Source: Himantopus leucocephalus (Eukaryota; Chordata; Aves; Charadriiformes; Recurvirostridae). Taken from it: DNA of 64,000 nt. This document shows, piece after piece, positions 11,809 through 23,876 of the stretch. Position numbers and translations under genes: made by a program. How positions within the stretch are numbered: position 1 is the first letter of the stretch; each line of letters starts with the position of its first letter. The notes under the pieces were generated by a model. That model had not been told where the DNA came from and made no database searches. It saw only the letters and a program-made list of their open reading frames with translations. The DNA is taken from positions 20,517,552 through 20,581,551 of the forward strand of contig RSEF01000031.1 of the NCBI GenBank assembly GCA_003993805.1, given 5' to 3'.

Positions 11809-14800
11809 AACATGCTGAAGGAGAGCAGAAAACATAACAGGATGGGAAACTTCAGTCTTCATGAACTGGTTGCTTTTATTGCAAGAAAAAATTATGTGTT
11901 TAGACAGCAGAAATGATTACTTCTCAGAAACCCATCTAGTCAGAAACTTACACAAGGAGATAAATTTCCTGATCAGTGAACAGGATCTGGTCCAAGATGT
12001 AATTATAGAAAGACACTCAGTAACAGTGGCCAGGATGTACAGTAGACTGATAGAAACAGGAAAGATTGAAACTTTCTCATATATTTGATTCTGAAAAAAA
12101 GACTAACAGTATAGAAAAGATAGACAGATTTTGAGGAACAATTTGATGAGGGAATAAATTAAAAACAAGGTCTAAAGCCCCTTTTCAAATGAATCAGAAA
12201 CAAGAACTCTGATTGAGAGTGAAGGGCTGATGGAGTCAAATGTGTGAAAAGAAAATGCAGTACCAGAGAAAGGAAGTAAATTGCTTATGTTAGTGTCACT
12301 ATGGAAGAGCACTGTGTGAGTTCTGTATCTGAACAATTGTTTATGAGGGAATCTCTGAAACATATAATTTAAACCATTTTAAAAATCATTTATGATTACC
12401 TAATCATAAAATGTGTGGTTGTTACTAGCAAGACCGAAGAACCACTTAGTGTCCATTTAGTTACTCAGAAGGCATTCTAATGTGACTGCTCTAAGCTGTT
12501 AACTGATGGCTAAACTATTTTACACTAGAGGAATGGAAAGTGGCAAATGTGAAAGGAATGTTTTAAAATGGCTTCAGGAAACACTTAAAAATTGTAGAAA
12601 ACTACATAAGAGACTCCCATGAATTGTCTAACAGGTACCAGCCAAAACTGGCTTGAAGCTTTTTTTTTTCAAGATCTTCTACTAAAAGAAAAAGTCTTCT
12701 TCACTTTTGGTGGGATTCATTTATCCTAACAGTAGGTGTCTTCATATGGGACATTAGTCTTGTCCTGGGAGTGATTTACTTCATTTTGAATCGCAAAATT
12801 CATGTTGAGATGATGAAAAAACCATGATCTTCCTGTACTTGCACCTTAATTTAAATGCCAATGTGAGAAGCTGCAAAGTGAAAAAAGGTGAATTGGGATG
12901 TTTAGCGATGGAGGAAATATTGATAGAATCAATCCTGTCAAAAATATCCAAATGCGCATGCATTGGGGTGTTCTGTCATGGTCAGGACCAGCTGACACAC
13001 TAGCATAGTATGCAATGACAGAAACAGGATCTTGTAGGGTGTGTGAATATATTTCCAAATTGTATTCAGAAGCATAAGGCAAGTAGCAGACTCCTAAGCA
13101 GGCTGGATACTGTGTTTTCTCTTTGAAAATTGGCAAGTATCATAGAATTTTGTAAGTGCCACAGGGCATCTACCTTTGATACTTAACACTGTTGGAAATC
13201 TCGTTCATAGCTTCTAATTAGATTCATCCATCTGGCTATATTTGTAAAAAAATTGTGAATATTCCCCATCATGAGATTCAAATGGAATGGTATTATTAAG
13301 TTACAAGTTTAGTGTCAATAAAAGTGTATTAAATACTCCGTGTGGACTAAATGAAATCAAAACCAACTCTAAAAAATATTAACAATATTAAAAATTAGCT
13401 GGCTACACGTAGCAGTTGCATTAATAGATAATGACAATTGAATGAGTAATAAAACCTATAAAGCACGGTTTCTAAAAACAACATCCACAGTGGATACTAT
13501 GTGCCAAAACTAATATTTATCAACATATTTTATAATAGAAAACTAGGTTAGAAAAAAGATAAAGTTAAAAAATGAAGAATAGACCGTCTTCCCATTAGCT
13601 ATTTATTTTAATTTAATGGCGTCAAAGAAAGGATCCTTTCTCCTAAGCAAAGCTGGAAACAGAAAAGGTATTGTGGCTTACTTGACTAAGTATTAAATTA
13701 TTCAAGATGCATAATCTGTCTTTGAAAGTGGAAATTTAGCTAACCTGAAACCAGCAGAAAAGCCAGTTATAAAATAGTAAGACAGAGAAGGAAAATAATA
13801 GGATAGTATCTTTCAAAGATAACTTCTTCAAAGTAGCAATTTGCTTATGGGAATGAGATCTGTGAATGTCAGGGAGACCAGTAGTTTGGAAAGATTTAGG
13901 CCAGTATTAAACATTCATGTGGAAATGAAAACCAAGCATATTTATGTTAAAGAGAAGAGAGTGAGACCTGGAGCAGGCCTTAAGCCATCTACGAGTGAAG
14001 GTTCACCTACTATACTACAAGCAAAGAATCTGCCATTCTTTCTTAAAGTATTGCAAACCCTTCCCCTGAAATTCTAGGTGAGACTTCATGCACATTATTA
14101 TATTGGATTACACAATGTTGTGCTGCTCAGGTATGGCAATTTCTGTGGTTCTACCTTTAAGCATCTCCATTGAAATGGGAACATGAATGCTTATCTCAAA
14201 TACGTGGACTAAGATCCTGGCTGTCACCGTATCTGGATTGCACCACTCAGAACTTCATTGTGTCTCAAGAGAGTAACTCAGAAAGCTGAGAGAAATAGTC
14301 TAGCGCTCTGTGCAGGTTTAGAATTGTGAATGAAGAATGACAAAACCCTGTGCTCTCTTGCATGGCAAAAGCTATAATGTAGAAACTCCCCCAACATGGA
14401 GAATGTCTGAACTGCAGTTTTTCACGTGCTCTCATAACATTCTGGTTACTTGGATGTGGTGTATTTGAATTGTTGGTGGAAACTTTTTTTCTCATGGAAC
14501 AGGATTTGTGCTGGAATTTTTATAACTGAAAGAGGATCAGCAAAGAGGCCTTATTTGCCACGCTTAGTTTTTTCTGATGTAAAATGTATTGGCTAGAGAT
14601 ATTTTGAAATACTGTATCTTTTTATAACCAGATATGCAAGCACAGACTAAATACATAACAAGAATGTGATAGTTTGACTGTGAAACCCTAGAAAAAAAGG
14701 ATGTTCAATTCTGCAGACAAATCCCAGATTTGCAAATGCAAATGGACTTTTAAGAATATAAAATAGACATACGCAGAAAAGCCTATGTGCACATCAAATT

Positions 14801-15912
14801 AGGGCCCAGCACTCAGAGTTACAACAGCTGCTTAGAAAAACAGACATTTAGTTTTTTTCGTAACGCGTCTTTAGATGCCTGTCTAGTGTACACATGTCAT
14901 CTGCCAGTGTCTCGGAAATTTGAATTTCTCTCTATCTACTCTCTCTTTCCACTTCAAAGCTAAACCAAACAGTCCCCTCCTAACTCTGTGGACCTCCCAC
15001 AGAGAAGCAAAGTGATATTCTCCTTCTCCTGACAGCTTTATGTGTTACCTAGCTTAACCCTTGTCCATTGCAATTGGCAGAAAAGACGTGAATATTTGCT
15101 TTTCTGCTTATTAGATATCAACATATCTTTCTTAACCAGTGCTGACAGGACTGAATATTTGCACTGTGGCAGTGGAAGAACTGGAAAATCTCTCTCTGAC
15201 ATGCAAATCTAAGAAACAGAGACACTTTGCATAGCAGACCATGCCCCAGTGAGGCGCAATCCTGAGCAGAGTCCAAGCAGGGGAGGGGGAATTGCTGTGA
15301 ATGGTGTTGGGACCTCAGCGTCAGGTTCTGCACAGCTAGAGGCAAACGCACTGTCCCTGGAGAAGGGAAGATATTTTCTCTGTGTTTAGACAGTTTTACT
15401 ACTCTCAGCAGTAGAGCTCAGAGCACGTACATGGTCAATAGTGTTGCGCTCTGCTATCTGTCTCCCTTCTTGTCTTGCCCTACAGGAGGACTTCAGCCTG
15501 ATACATGGCCCGGTGGCCCCAGGATGAGGGAGAGCATTTTGACCTTGCAGCACTGGAAATGGCAGGCCCATAGCAGTATGAATAAGATCGCAGGTGCTCT
15601 GACAGTAGGTGCCAAGCAAAGCACTGCCAGCCCACAAGGGACGTGACAGGCCCACGGACACTGGCCAAACTGTGGGACTGTGCACGGAATTAGTTTGATT
15701 GCCTTAAACCCATACACTTACTGATCGCTTTTTGAAAGAAGAAAATGGCTTAATACTGCTAGAAGCATAGGGCAGTTTAGGAGACACATACACCAGGATC
15801 ACTCCACAAAATGAAAGGACAGTATTTGTGGTGGTGCAACTCCCCCCCCACCTCTGGCCACTTGGTACTTGGTGCGGTTCCCCATCCCTGGGCTGCATAC
15901 CAAGCTAGGAGA

Positions 15913-16844
15913 TGTCAGGCATGAATTGCAAACGATGAAGGACCAGAGCATTAAGGCACTCCCTTAACACGCCTGGCTCCTGCTTCCCCTGTCGCTTGGG
16001 ACTATCAGTCCCTGATAACCTCATACATCTGTACCTGGATCATGGCCCAAAGGCTCATGATACCAGAACTTGCAGATCTAGTAAGTTCTGGATGTGCACA
16101 ACTGGTGGAAAGTACCGGAACATTCCATTGTCCAAGTTGGTCAGGAGTGGAAAAATACCTGACAAAAGTCAATTATCTTGGACCCTATAAGTAGCAATTC
16201 TAGCAAGACCCTTTGGACTCTCCTGGATTGCAGCAGGCTATGGCTAGCATCTCCCCTGAGTTGGGACACTGCTCAGGCAAACACCTCAAGGACTGAAACG
16301 CCGGGGCAAGACAACTCTCCATTGAGTTTCAGTTATCGCCTTCTGAGGAGTGCCAATGCATTGTGAGTATTTGCTCTAAACTCGAAGAGGGAAATTTTAA
16401 CTATAGGCTAGCTTCCCTTTCATCCATCTCTCTAGATACACATTAGCTCTTACAAGTGTGGGTGCTTTTATATTTTATTGGATCCAAATATTTGTACGTG
16501 CATGTGTAAAATGGGGACTTGTCGACTCATTGGAGTCACCCATTGTGAAGGGACCTTCTGTCCTAATAGTGAAAACTTGAGTGTAGGTGTGTGCGTGACC
16601 TCTTGAGTGTTGTGTGTTTGTATGTTCATGCTTATATATATATATTGATTTAGGATACCTTATAGTAAGTTAGTGTGAATCTTGCCATCTTCGAATCTGT
16701 AATTAAGTCGCTGTTCAATTATTTTGTTAAATCATCTTGTAAATCCTTAAATCAGTTAATGATTAAGTGCTGCTAAAACTTAACTCTTGATCTACCTTGA
16801 ATCATTAATAAATTTAAAATTGCTACTATATCCTAACCGTGTCA
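15913..16844 (+). mobile_element. Candidate solo LTR of an avian endogenous retrovirus (ERVL-like)
   Basis: The segment can be read as TG...CA (TGTCAGGC at 15913, ending GTGTCA at 16844) and contains a TATA-like CTATAAG at 16185. About 30 bases downstream starts a GC-richer tract (GGACTCTCCTGGATTGCAGC and on to CGCCTTCTGAGGAGTGCC) that resembles avian ERVL LTR leader sequence as I remember it. An AATAAA lies at 16807-16812. No gag, pol or env reading frame follows on either side, so it would be a solo LTR. The 5-base flanks do not match, and the long distance from TATA to AATAAA is unusual, so the borders and the exact family are uncertain. The alternative is an unrelated unique sequence with LTR-like motifs. 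Confidence 0.45.
16632..16645. repeat. Short (TA)n microsatellite
   Basis: A pure TA run of about seven units lies inside the candidate LTR. It is probably a secondary expansion. Confidence 0.85.
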
Positions 16845-19539
16845 AATATTTCCATCCATGAGAGTATTTAAGACAACAAATACTTGAGTTTAAATGGCAG
16901 AAAAAGTGACCTGCAAGGGAAATCCCACCACAACCTTTCTTACTGCAAGGGTAGTCAAGCTCAGGAATGGCTTGCCTAGGATAATTAGAAGTTGCTCAGA
17001 CAAAAGAAATGGTTTAGGTAAAGTTGACCTGTGTGGGGGCTTGAAGCAGGTTATGTAACCTGTTTTCTAGTTTGGTAAGGCTGTTTGACTCACTGTGAGT
17101 GTCCTCAGCAGGAGGCCTATCCCACCATGTGTAACACTGAAAGAAGGCAAATTCTCCTATAAAGCTCCTACTACAGTATTTGAATTCAGGATGGTTGTCA
17201 TAGCCTTCCTCGCTATCCAGAAAATTACAGCATTTATGAGGCTGCTTGGGAAGCAGGGAGGAAGACTGTTTCATGGTCTTGTGAAATAGCCAATAAGTAT
17301 TTTTAGCCTGGTTTCACAGAAAATCTGCCTGTTATGTGTGATTGCAGCCAAAGATAAATTGCTCTGGTAGTGTCAAACTTGGTTTGGCCACTAACCCTGT
17401 ATATAAACCTGCTGCAAATACTAAACTGATTTTGTCTGTTCATGTCCTTAATTATCAACCTGTGAAAACGATTTGTAGATAGAGGAAAAAACCTAGTGCT
17501 TTGTATCCACAGGGATCTTGGCTTCTTTAAACATGACAGGATGTCTTCTCAGCAGTTGGTAAGAGAAAGCAAACACAGAAAAGCAAAAAGAGAACTGAGG
17601 AAAAGAATTCGTGGAGATAGTTCTCTCTTACCTTATAGATAACTTCAGACTGCAATTATGTCTGGGTCATAAGCATAATGGTATTTGGAATGACTTTTAA
17701 AAAATTTGCATGCTTTGTAATTCCTCATTGTTGCCTAAGAAGCAAAGGTCTTTATGCCACAGCAATATAGTAAAGAGCCATTCCGTATGACCATGTCTGC
17801 TCTGTGCTACATAAATCTTTCTCAGATTTATTAAAATTAAAGACTACTGATATATATTCATGCTACAAAACCAGTGTCACCCGTTTGCTCTTCAGACAAC
17901 TTACCAGCTAGAAATGTTCCTGTTTTTTTCCATGTCATTTCCAGTATTACTTCAGCTTCTATGCAGTTACTTTTTACCACTGGCATGGAGTCAGGGAAGC
18001 CTGAGATGGCACAATTCGGGGATTTATTTGCTTTACAATGGAGATACAAGAGCCATACAGCAGAATGAATAATGCAGTACAAAAAAGGCACATAGGTAGA
18101 TAGAATTACTCTATACTAAAAGTGTGACATTTGTATTCAGTAAATATCAGTGACTGAAATCCTTTTATAATGGTTCTCCACTGATAACAAAGATATTAAA
18201 CCAATAATGAGTTTTGTGCATCCTGTTAAGTACCTTCTTTTGATTATACCTGTATTCCAAAATTCCAGGTATGCAGAGCCACGTCACATAAATGACTCCT
18301 CAGCTTGTGCTTGATACAAAAAAAAAAACCCTCTCGGTGTTGTGGCATTCAGCTTTGTAACCTCCTAATGTGATGCACCTGGGTATAAGCAATGAGCTAG
18401 GCTGTGAGCCCCATGTTCAGAATTACTCATGGCACTTAAATCCAGCTATCGTTAAAAGTTTAGCCAACACGGCCGTCAGGGATTAGACTGTTTCCTGCCT
18501 AACTCCTTTCCAACTTCTTGCTGTAGTCAGATTTTAATTCGTTCATGCTGCACTGCCATTTTTTTGTCTTTACAGGTGCATACAGGGTTCATTGGTTCAG
18601 ACTTCATTTAATGTTTTGCATCACTCTACATGTTACAATTTTTTTACTTTGATACATCATCTAAGCATAGAAACAGCTATGGCTTCATCTCTGATCATGG
18701 GGCACGTGGCCACAAAACTTTTGTGTCACAGATCTAGCGGGGTTTCCACTGCTTGGATAAACTCCAAAAGTCTGTGTTAGATCTGACATATATAAACCAG
18801 CTGGATCTAAGCAGGCTGTAGACATCACTCCTATTTTAGCAATCACAGATACTTTCAAGAAGCAGATCCTGCCAAGCCTCCCTTCCTGAGGTCTAGCCTT
18901 GATTGTAATGCTGTATTAAGGTCACTGATCATTAAGGTGTATATGCGCAGTCTGCCAGAATCCCAGCCTGGGACAATCTGAGCTTTGATGCTGAGGGCAA
19001 ATACTTCTGATGTTTCCACAGAGCTTAACGAAGACTCCATTGCTCTTAACATATAAAGCATAAGGGCAGACTGTTCATTGGAGATGAAAATGAACATGCC
19101 AGTTCTATCCAGGAAGGCATGGCTCTCCTATGTGATCAGATTCTTGAAACTGAAGTTCTTCTCCTGAGCTGTTAATATGGCCACCAGCTAAACCAGCACA
19201 CCTCCTTCATAGACCTTCAGTTTTCTCTGTCTTCAGAGTTGTGGCAAACTGCTCCTGCTCCTTCAAGAGGACTCTTCCTTGGTTATGAGCACACACACAG
19301 TGTAGAGACCTGAAAAGCTGGCTGTCCCTGAAAAGCACCCATCTCACGTTTTCCAAGATCACTCCATCTAAATGGAGAGTGTTCAAAATTTAATGTCTTT
19401 CTACTGTTGTCTTGGTGGCAACTGAATTAAAGACAGAGATAAAACCAAGGTAAGAACAGACTATAATGAAGATGGAATTGGCTTATTCAGCGTAGTATCA
19501 GAGCGCAGTTTTCTTACTTCATAGTTCACTTATTCATTT

Positions 19540-19560
19540 ACTAAGCATAGTTTGCTTAGT
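19540..19560. repeat. Short inverted repeat, 8-base arms
   Basis: ACTAAGCA and its exact reverse complement TGCTTAGT are separated by five bases. In AT-rich DNA of this length a stem of this size is expected by chance. Confidence 0.8.
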
Positions 19561-19629
19561 CACGTAGTATTGGACAGACTTCCTGCTTTGTGCATAGCCA
19601 TTTCCAAAGTCGGCACACCATGATGTTCT

Positions 19630-19649
19630 TACTTGGAAGCTTCCAAGTA
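19630..19649. repeat. Perfect 20-base palindrome
   Basis: TACTTGGAAGCTTCCAAGTA equals its own reverse complement and has no spacer. It lies 70 bases from another short inverted repeat. It could be a dimeric protein-binding site or a chance event. Confidence 0.9.
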
Positions 19650-19984
19650 GTATAATGAAAATAGATACATTATTGCCACTTAAATTAAAAGATATGTCAG
19701 AGCCTTTTTGAATACTTTAAAAAAAATTTATGACTACTTTAATTTGGATACCAAATAGTGGCATTTTTCCAGGTAGTCGTACGGTGATCATTGCTGAGCC
19801 ACTCAGCACTCAGTGAGTTTATGCACAAAAATCTGTAATTACCTTTTGTTAAAGGGCAGAACAGAAACAAAGACTGAAGGTAGGGGAAAAAGAGAAAGCA
19901 AATTCATCTTAATTTACTACAGGCCACAAGCAAGCCTTTAGAATGCAGTGTGTGCGGGTGAGATCATGAGTTTGTCAATAAAAT

Positions 19985-20780
19985 CAAAACATTCATAACC
20001 TGTAGAGGAGGCCAATGAGACAAGGAGCAGAGAGAAGCTGCAGAAGGAGGAAGCAGGCTGACAAGACAGCAGAGCAGGGGAGGTTAATAACAAAGGGTGG
20101 CTGCCTTGAGTTTAAGGATGTTCTCAAAGTTGAAAAGATTTTGGACAGGAAGCCAGTGGACAGAGCTGATGAGGGGAGTTAATGTTCAAACATGCAGACA
20201 ATGGATATCAAATAAAACCCAGTGATTTATGTGGGCTACAGAAGGCAATGACTGCATTTTGGAAAATCCTTTACTAATCAAGGCAGCATGCATGAGGGTC
20301 TGAATGAGATGTTTGGCCATAAGGATGGAGATTATAAGGATTGTTCTGTGGAGACATTGAGGACAAAGAAGTGGCAGGTTTCTGGAAATGGATTTGTCAT
20401 TAGCAACACTAGTGAGAATAGTATCAGTGTGGAAATGCAGAAAGCCAGATTGGAAGGCATCCAAAACAGATGAAAGGGAGAAAATTGTTGTGTTTTGCAG
20501 TATAATTAAGGATTTTAGAAAGAACGGGAAGAAGAGAAATGGGCAAAAGATAGAAATGGGCAAGAAAATTCAGGGCTGATTTTTGAGGAATGTGGAACCT
20601 GAAAATGAGAGTTTGAAAGACACGTGGGAAATTTGAATAGGACAGTACCGTAAGAAGAAGAAAGAGGATAGGTCACCTGGGAGACAGGTCAATGTTGAGC
20701 AACAAGGTAAGAAGAGAAGTACAAAAGAGAGAAACAATCTGGTAGACCTCAGAAAGACTCATCAACAGGAGTGTGAGCTT
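19985..20780 (+). repeat. Purine-rich block, possible ancient interspersed repeat
   Basis: The plus strand is strongly A+G-rich over about 800 bases, unlike its flanks. Phrases such as GGAAGCCAGTGGACAGAGCT, GAAAGCCAGATTGGAAGGC and GGGAAGAAGAGAAATGGGC, in that order, resemble the order of phrases in an old dispersed vertebrate repeat that I remember from mammalian genomes, but I cannot name the family. No frame is open for long: the longest plus-strand frames are about 60 codons, and one minus-strand frame of 125 codons (20186-20563) exists only because purine-rich DNA is poor in stops on one strand. Confidence 0.35.
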
Positions 20781-23700
20781 ACCATAGAAACAGCTATTCC
20801 CCAGTACCTGTATTCAGAATAATATTTCCTATTCACTTTGGCTGTAACCATATATGGAAATTAAAGTATGTCTGAAACCAATGTCCGGCCCTGGCCATGT
20901 GGTGCAGAGAGCCCATGTCCACATTACTAAATCCTCTTACCTGCCAGAGGAGAATAGTTCTGTACAACTTGTTTGTAGCTCCTCCAAATTCCTAAACTGT
21001 GGCTTAGGAATCATTTGGGAAAATGTTATTATGCACAGGTTAAGCCTGTGTCAGGGTCACTTTAATAGTTTGACAGTTTGAATAATATAGTTCCAAAACT
21101 TTTAAAGTTTTATGAAGATGCTTGCATACATATAGAAATTTAATCTAGGCAGTCCAGAGTTTCTTGCTGAAGATGGCTATACATATCTGATTGAGTAAGC
21201 TGTATATTAACAGAGTGAAAATGGTAGGATCAAGTTGCCAAGAAGGCATGGTGGGGTTCAGCATTGGTGCTGACCAGCTGGACATTTTAATCTTTACCAT
21301 TGCAGATTAGCATGATACGGGGTTAAACATATCTTTCCTTTGGTGCATATTTTCATCAGATGGATTCTGAATGTGTCACTAAATTATTAAGCTCACAGTC
21401 TTCATGGGGACTGAGGCTTTAAGTTCAATGTAACATTAATCTACCAGTTAAAGAATATTTCACATTCACATGCTCTGGGGAAAAAATGAGTCTGTCATCA
21501 AAGTGGGCTGTAGCAGCTGTGAGAAACTAGCTGTCTCATTCCAGCTACCAAGACCATCACAGATCAATAGCTATTGTCCAGTGACTTTCTTTTGTAAAAC
21601 TCAGCACAAATAAGAGGATAAACTGGAAAGAAATTGAACAGCCTTCATTTCAAATGAAATCTATTACCCAAGTGTGGTAGACTAGAAATACATTTAGCAG
21701 GAAACCAGACTTGAAACACCTCTGAGCAGAGAAGAGTGCTGCTGTGCTGTCTCAGCCAATAGAGCATGTTGCCTCCCGAGAGCACATGAGCAGCACCAGC
21801 TTCTGCAGAGGAAACTGCAAGACACTGTGTTGAGAGGCAAAGCAATTCCAAAATGGTTGGGAAAACAGCTTTTTATTCCACACAACCCGAAGACTGTTTA
21901 CTGACCAGAAGAACTTGGTATTTTATCTCCAACAACCTTCTTCTCAGTCCTTCTCTTCCCTACTGCCTATCCTCTTTTCTGCAGCTCAGGGTGTTCTTTT
22001 TACAGCTCCAAATGTGTTTGTGAGGATTCACCTCTGAGCTGTAACGCGATATCACAGTCTCAGTGTTGTCATCTAGGTTGTGTAACGAAAATAATTGGTT
22101 TGTATTCTTCTACTAATAAAAGTATCAAATTACTGTGTTCTGTACTGCAGAGGCAGTGCAGTTATGTGAGAGAATTCAGAAGGGCTCTGCTTTTTAAAAA
22201 ATATTTATGAATCCCAAAAGGTACAATTTTACTAGAAATATTTTCTGTAAATAGGAAAATTAAACAGAAAGTGTTATTTCATATTAATTACATATTTCTG
22301 GAAAACAGGCATCCATTGCAGCAGTATAAACAATAGATAAGCAGAATGCTTGATGCAAACAAAGATTGCTAGAAATCTCATGCTTCCCATCATCTGGATT
22401 AGGATGAATTGTTATCTTGGCCAGACCTTTTCATATATGGCTGCTTTTGTTGTACTATCTACTCTTGAGTTACTGATGCCCTTGTCAGACAATGAGTTGG
22501 ATTATTTAGGATACAGGACAAACAAACAAACAGTAAAGGGAAATAAAACAATAATTTATAGATAAACTATAATAATTTTTTACAATCACATTAAAAAAAA
22601 AAAATCCTGATCAGTTTTCTAGGGAATTTCTGCCCCAAAAAGAAAGTAAACTCATGAAGAAGATTTGTTGTAAGTGTCGTGTTGTGATTAAGGTTCTTGG
22701 TATAAGGAGGTTGCATATAATTTTTTGTCCTTAGGGACAAAACTGCTCTTTTGCATATATTCTCACACTGAAAGACTCTTTCACTATTCTGGTTAGAACA
22801 GGTGATGGATGTGGCTTGCAAGCTTCAGGGGTTCCTAATGTAAAAATTAAAGAGGTTCTCTTCACGTGTGTTTTCCTCTCCTTAGGGAACACAGACTCCA
22901 AAGACTTTTCCTCTTTATAACCGCTCTATCCTGGCTTTCCCCCCCTCCCTTCATCCTTGGTTTCCTGCAGCACATTTAGTTTCTACCTGTTTGTACAATA
23001 CTGGTGCACTTTATCAGTGTCTGTGCTGCCTTTCTGTATGCACATTGCATCGTTAAAAATCCCTTTAGAGAATTCCACGTTTCTAGCCATTTACTACTAG
23101 TGATCCAACAGGGAGACCTAATGTCCGAAAACGGTGATTAGTCTTCAAAGAACTTGTAACGATAAGGCAGGGAATTATGCTGAGACATTTTCCATTTCTG
23201 CAAATTTCATTCAAAGAGTAACAATTCAATCAAAATTAAACCTCTGTGATTTGTAACGCTGTCCCAGTTGTGTAGGGACACTGAAGAATCCTCATTAGAG
23301 CTGTTGCTTCTTCACTTGCAGAATTGACCTTCCGCAGCTGGTGTGGCAAATCCTCCCAAGCGTGCAAACTGTCGCTGCTTCTTCTGGATAGGAAATACCA
23401 GTTTTTGAACCTAATTCAAAGCCTATTGAAACTGATGGAAAGACTCTTCTTTCAACAACTGTGGATTACTGTTGCATTTCATGGACTCCAACAAAAAGAC
23501 TATTAAGTCTATGAAAGTGAGGTGGATCCACATAACGCACTACCAAAGCTAACCCAGCTACACAGCAATCAAATCAGCCCAATCAAAGTGGCACTAGCAT
23601 CAGCAGATGTATTTTAAAATACTTTTAGCCTCTGAAAGCATACAAATATGTCATTAAGAATAAAATAAATCCTCATCAGTGATGGAGTTCAAAACAGACA

Positions 23701-23860
23701 AACACAAACACCTGCTAAGCTATTTACATTCATTAACATCCAAGTTTCATTGCAGTAGAGGTGGGGCACCTGCAAAACTCACTTTGCAGAAAAGGATTAA
23801 ATTCCTTAAGTCAGTTCATTTCAAGTTTGCCTAATTTTTCTAAATAGTTTCCACCTTACA

Positions 23861-23876
23861 TTTTTTTTTTTTTTTT
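23861..23876. repeat. Poly(T) run, 16 bases
   Basis: A homopolymer of 16 T. It could be the tail of a minus-strand retro-insertion, but the sequence to its right shows no recognisable transcript or SINE, so a plain homopolymer is more likely. Confidence 0.9.

Larger units (their letters stand above)
9136..15912. other. Unique non-coding sequence
   Basis: No gene or dated repeat is recognisable apart from two small tandem duplications listed separately. The first 6 kb is AT-rich. From about 15.2 to 15.7 kb the GC content rises, so several overlapping frames stay open on both strands (for example 15386-15685 minus, 99 codons). None has recognisable protein features. A pyrimidine tract ending in CAG at 15485 resembles a splice acceptor but is weak evidence on its own. 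Confidence 0.6.
16845..19984. other. Unique non-coding sequence
   Basis: No gene or identifiable interspersed repeat. The longest reading frames are about 85 codons with no recognisable features. Two short inverted repeats near 19.5-19.65 kb are listed separately. Confidence 0.65.

Noticed and set aside
20186..20563. 125-codon minus-strand frame with many Phe, Leu and Ser
   Set aside because: It lies opposite a purine-rich plus strand, where stops are depleted on the complementary strand. The frame is a composition effect.
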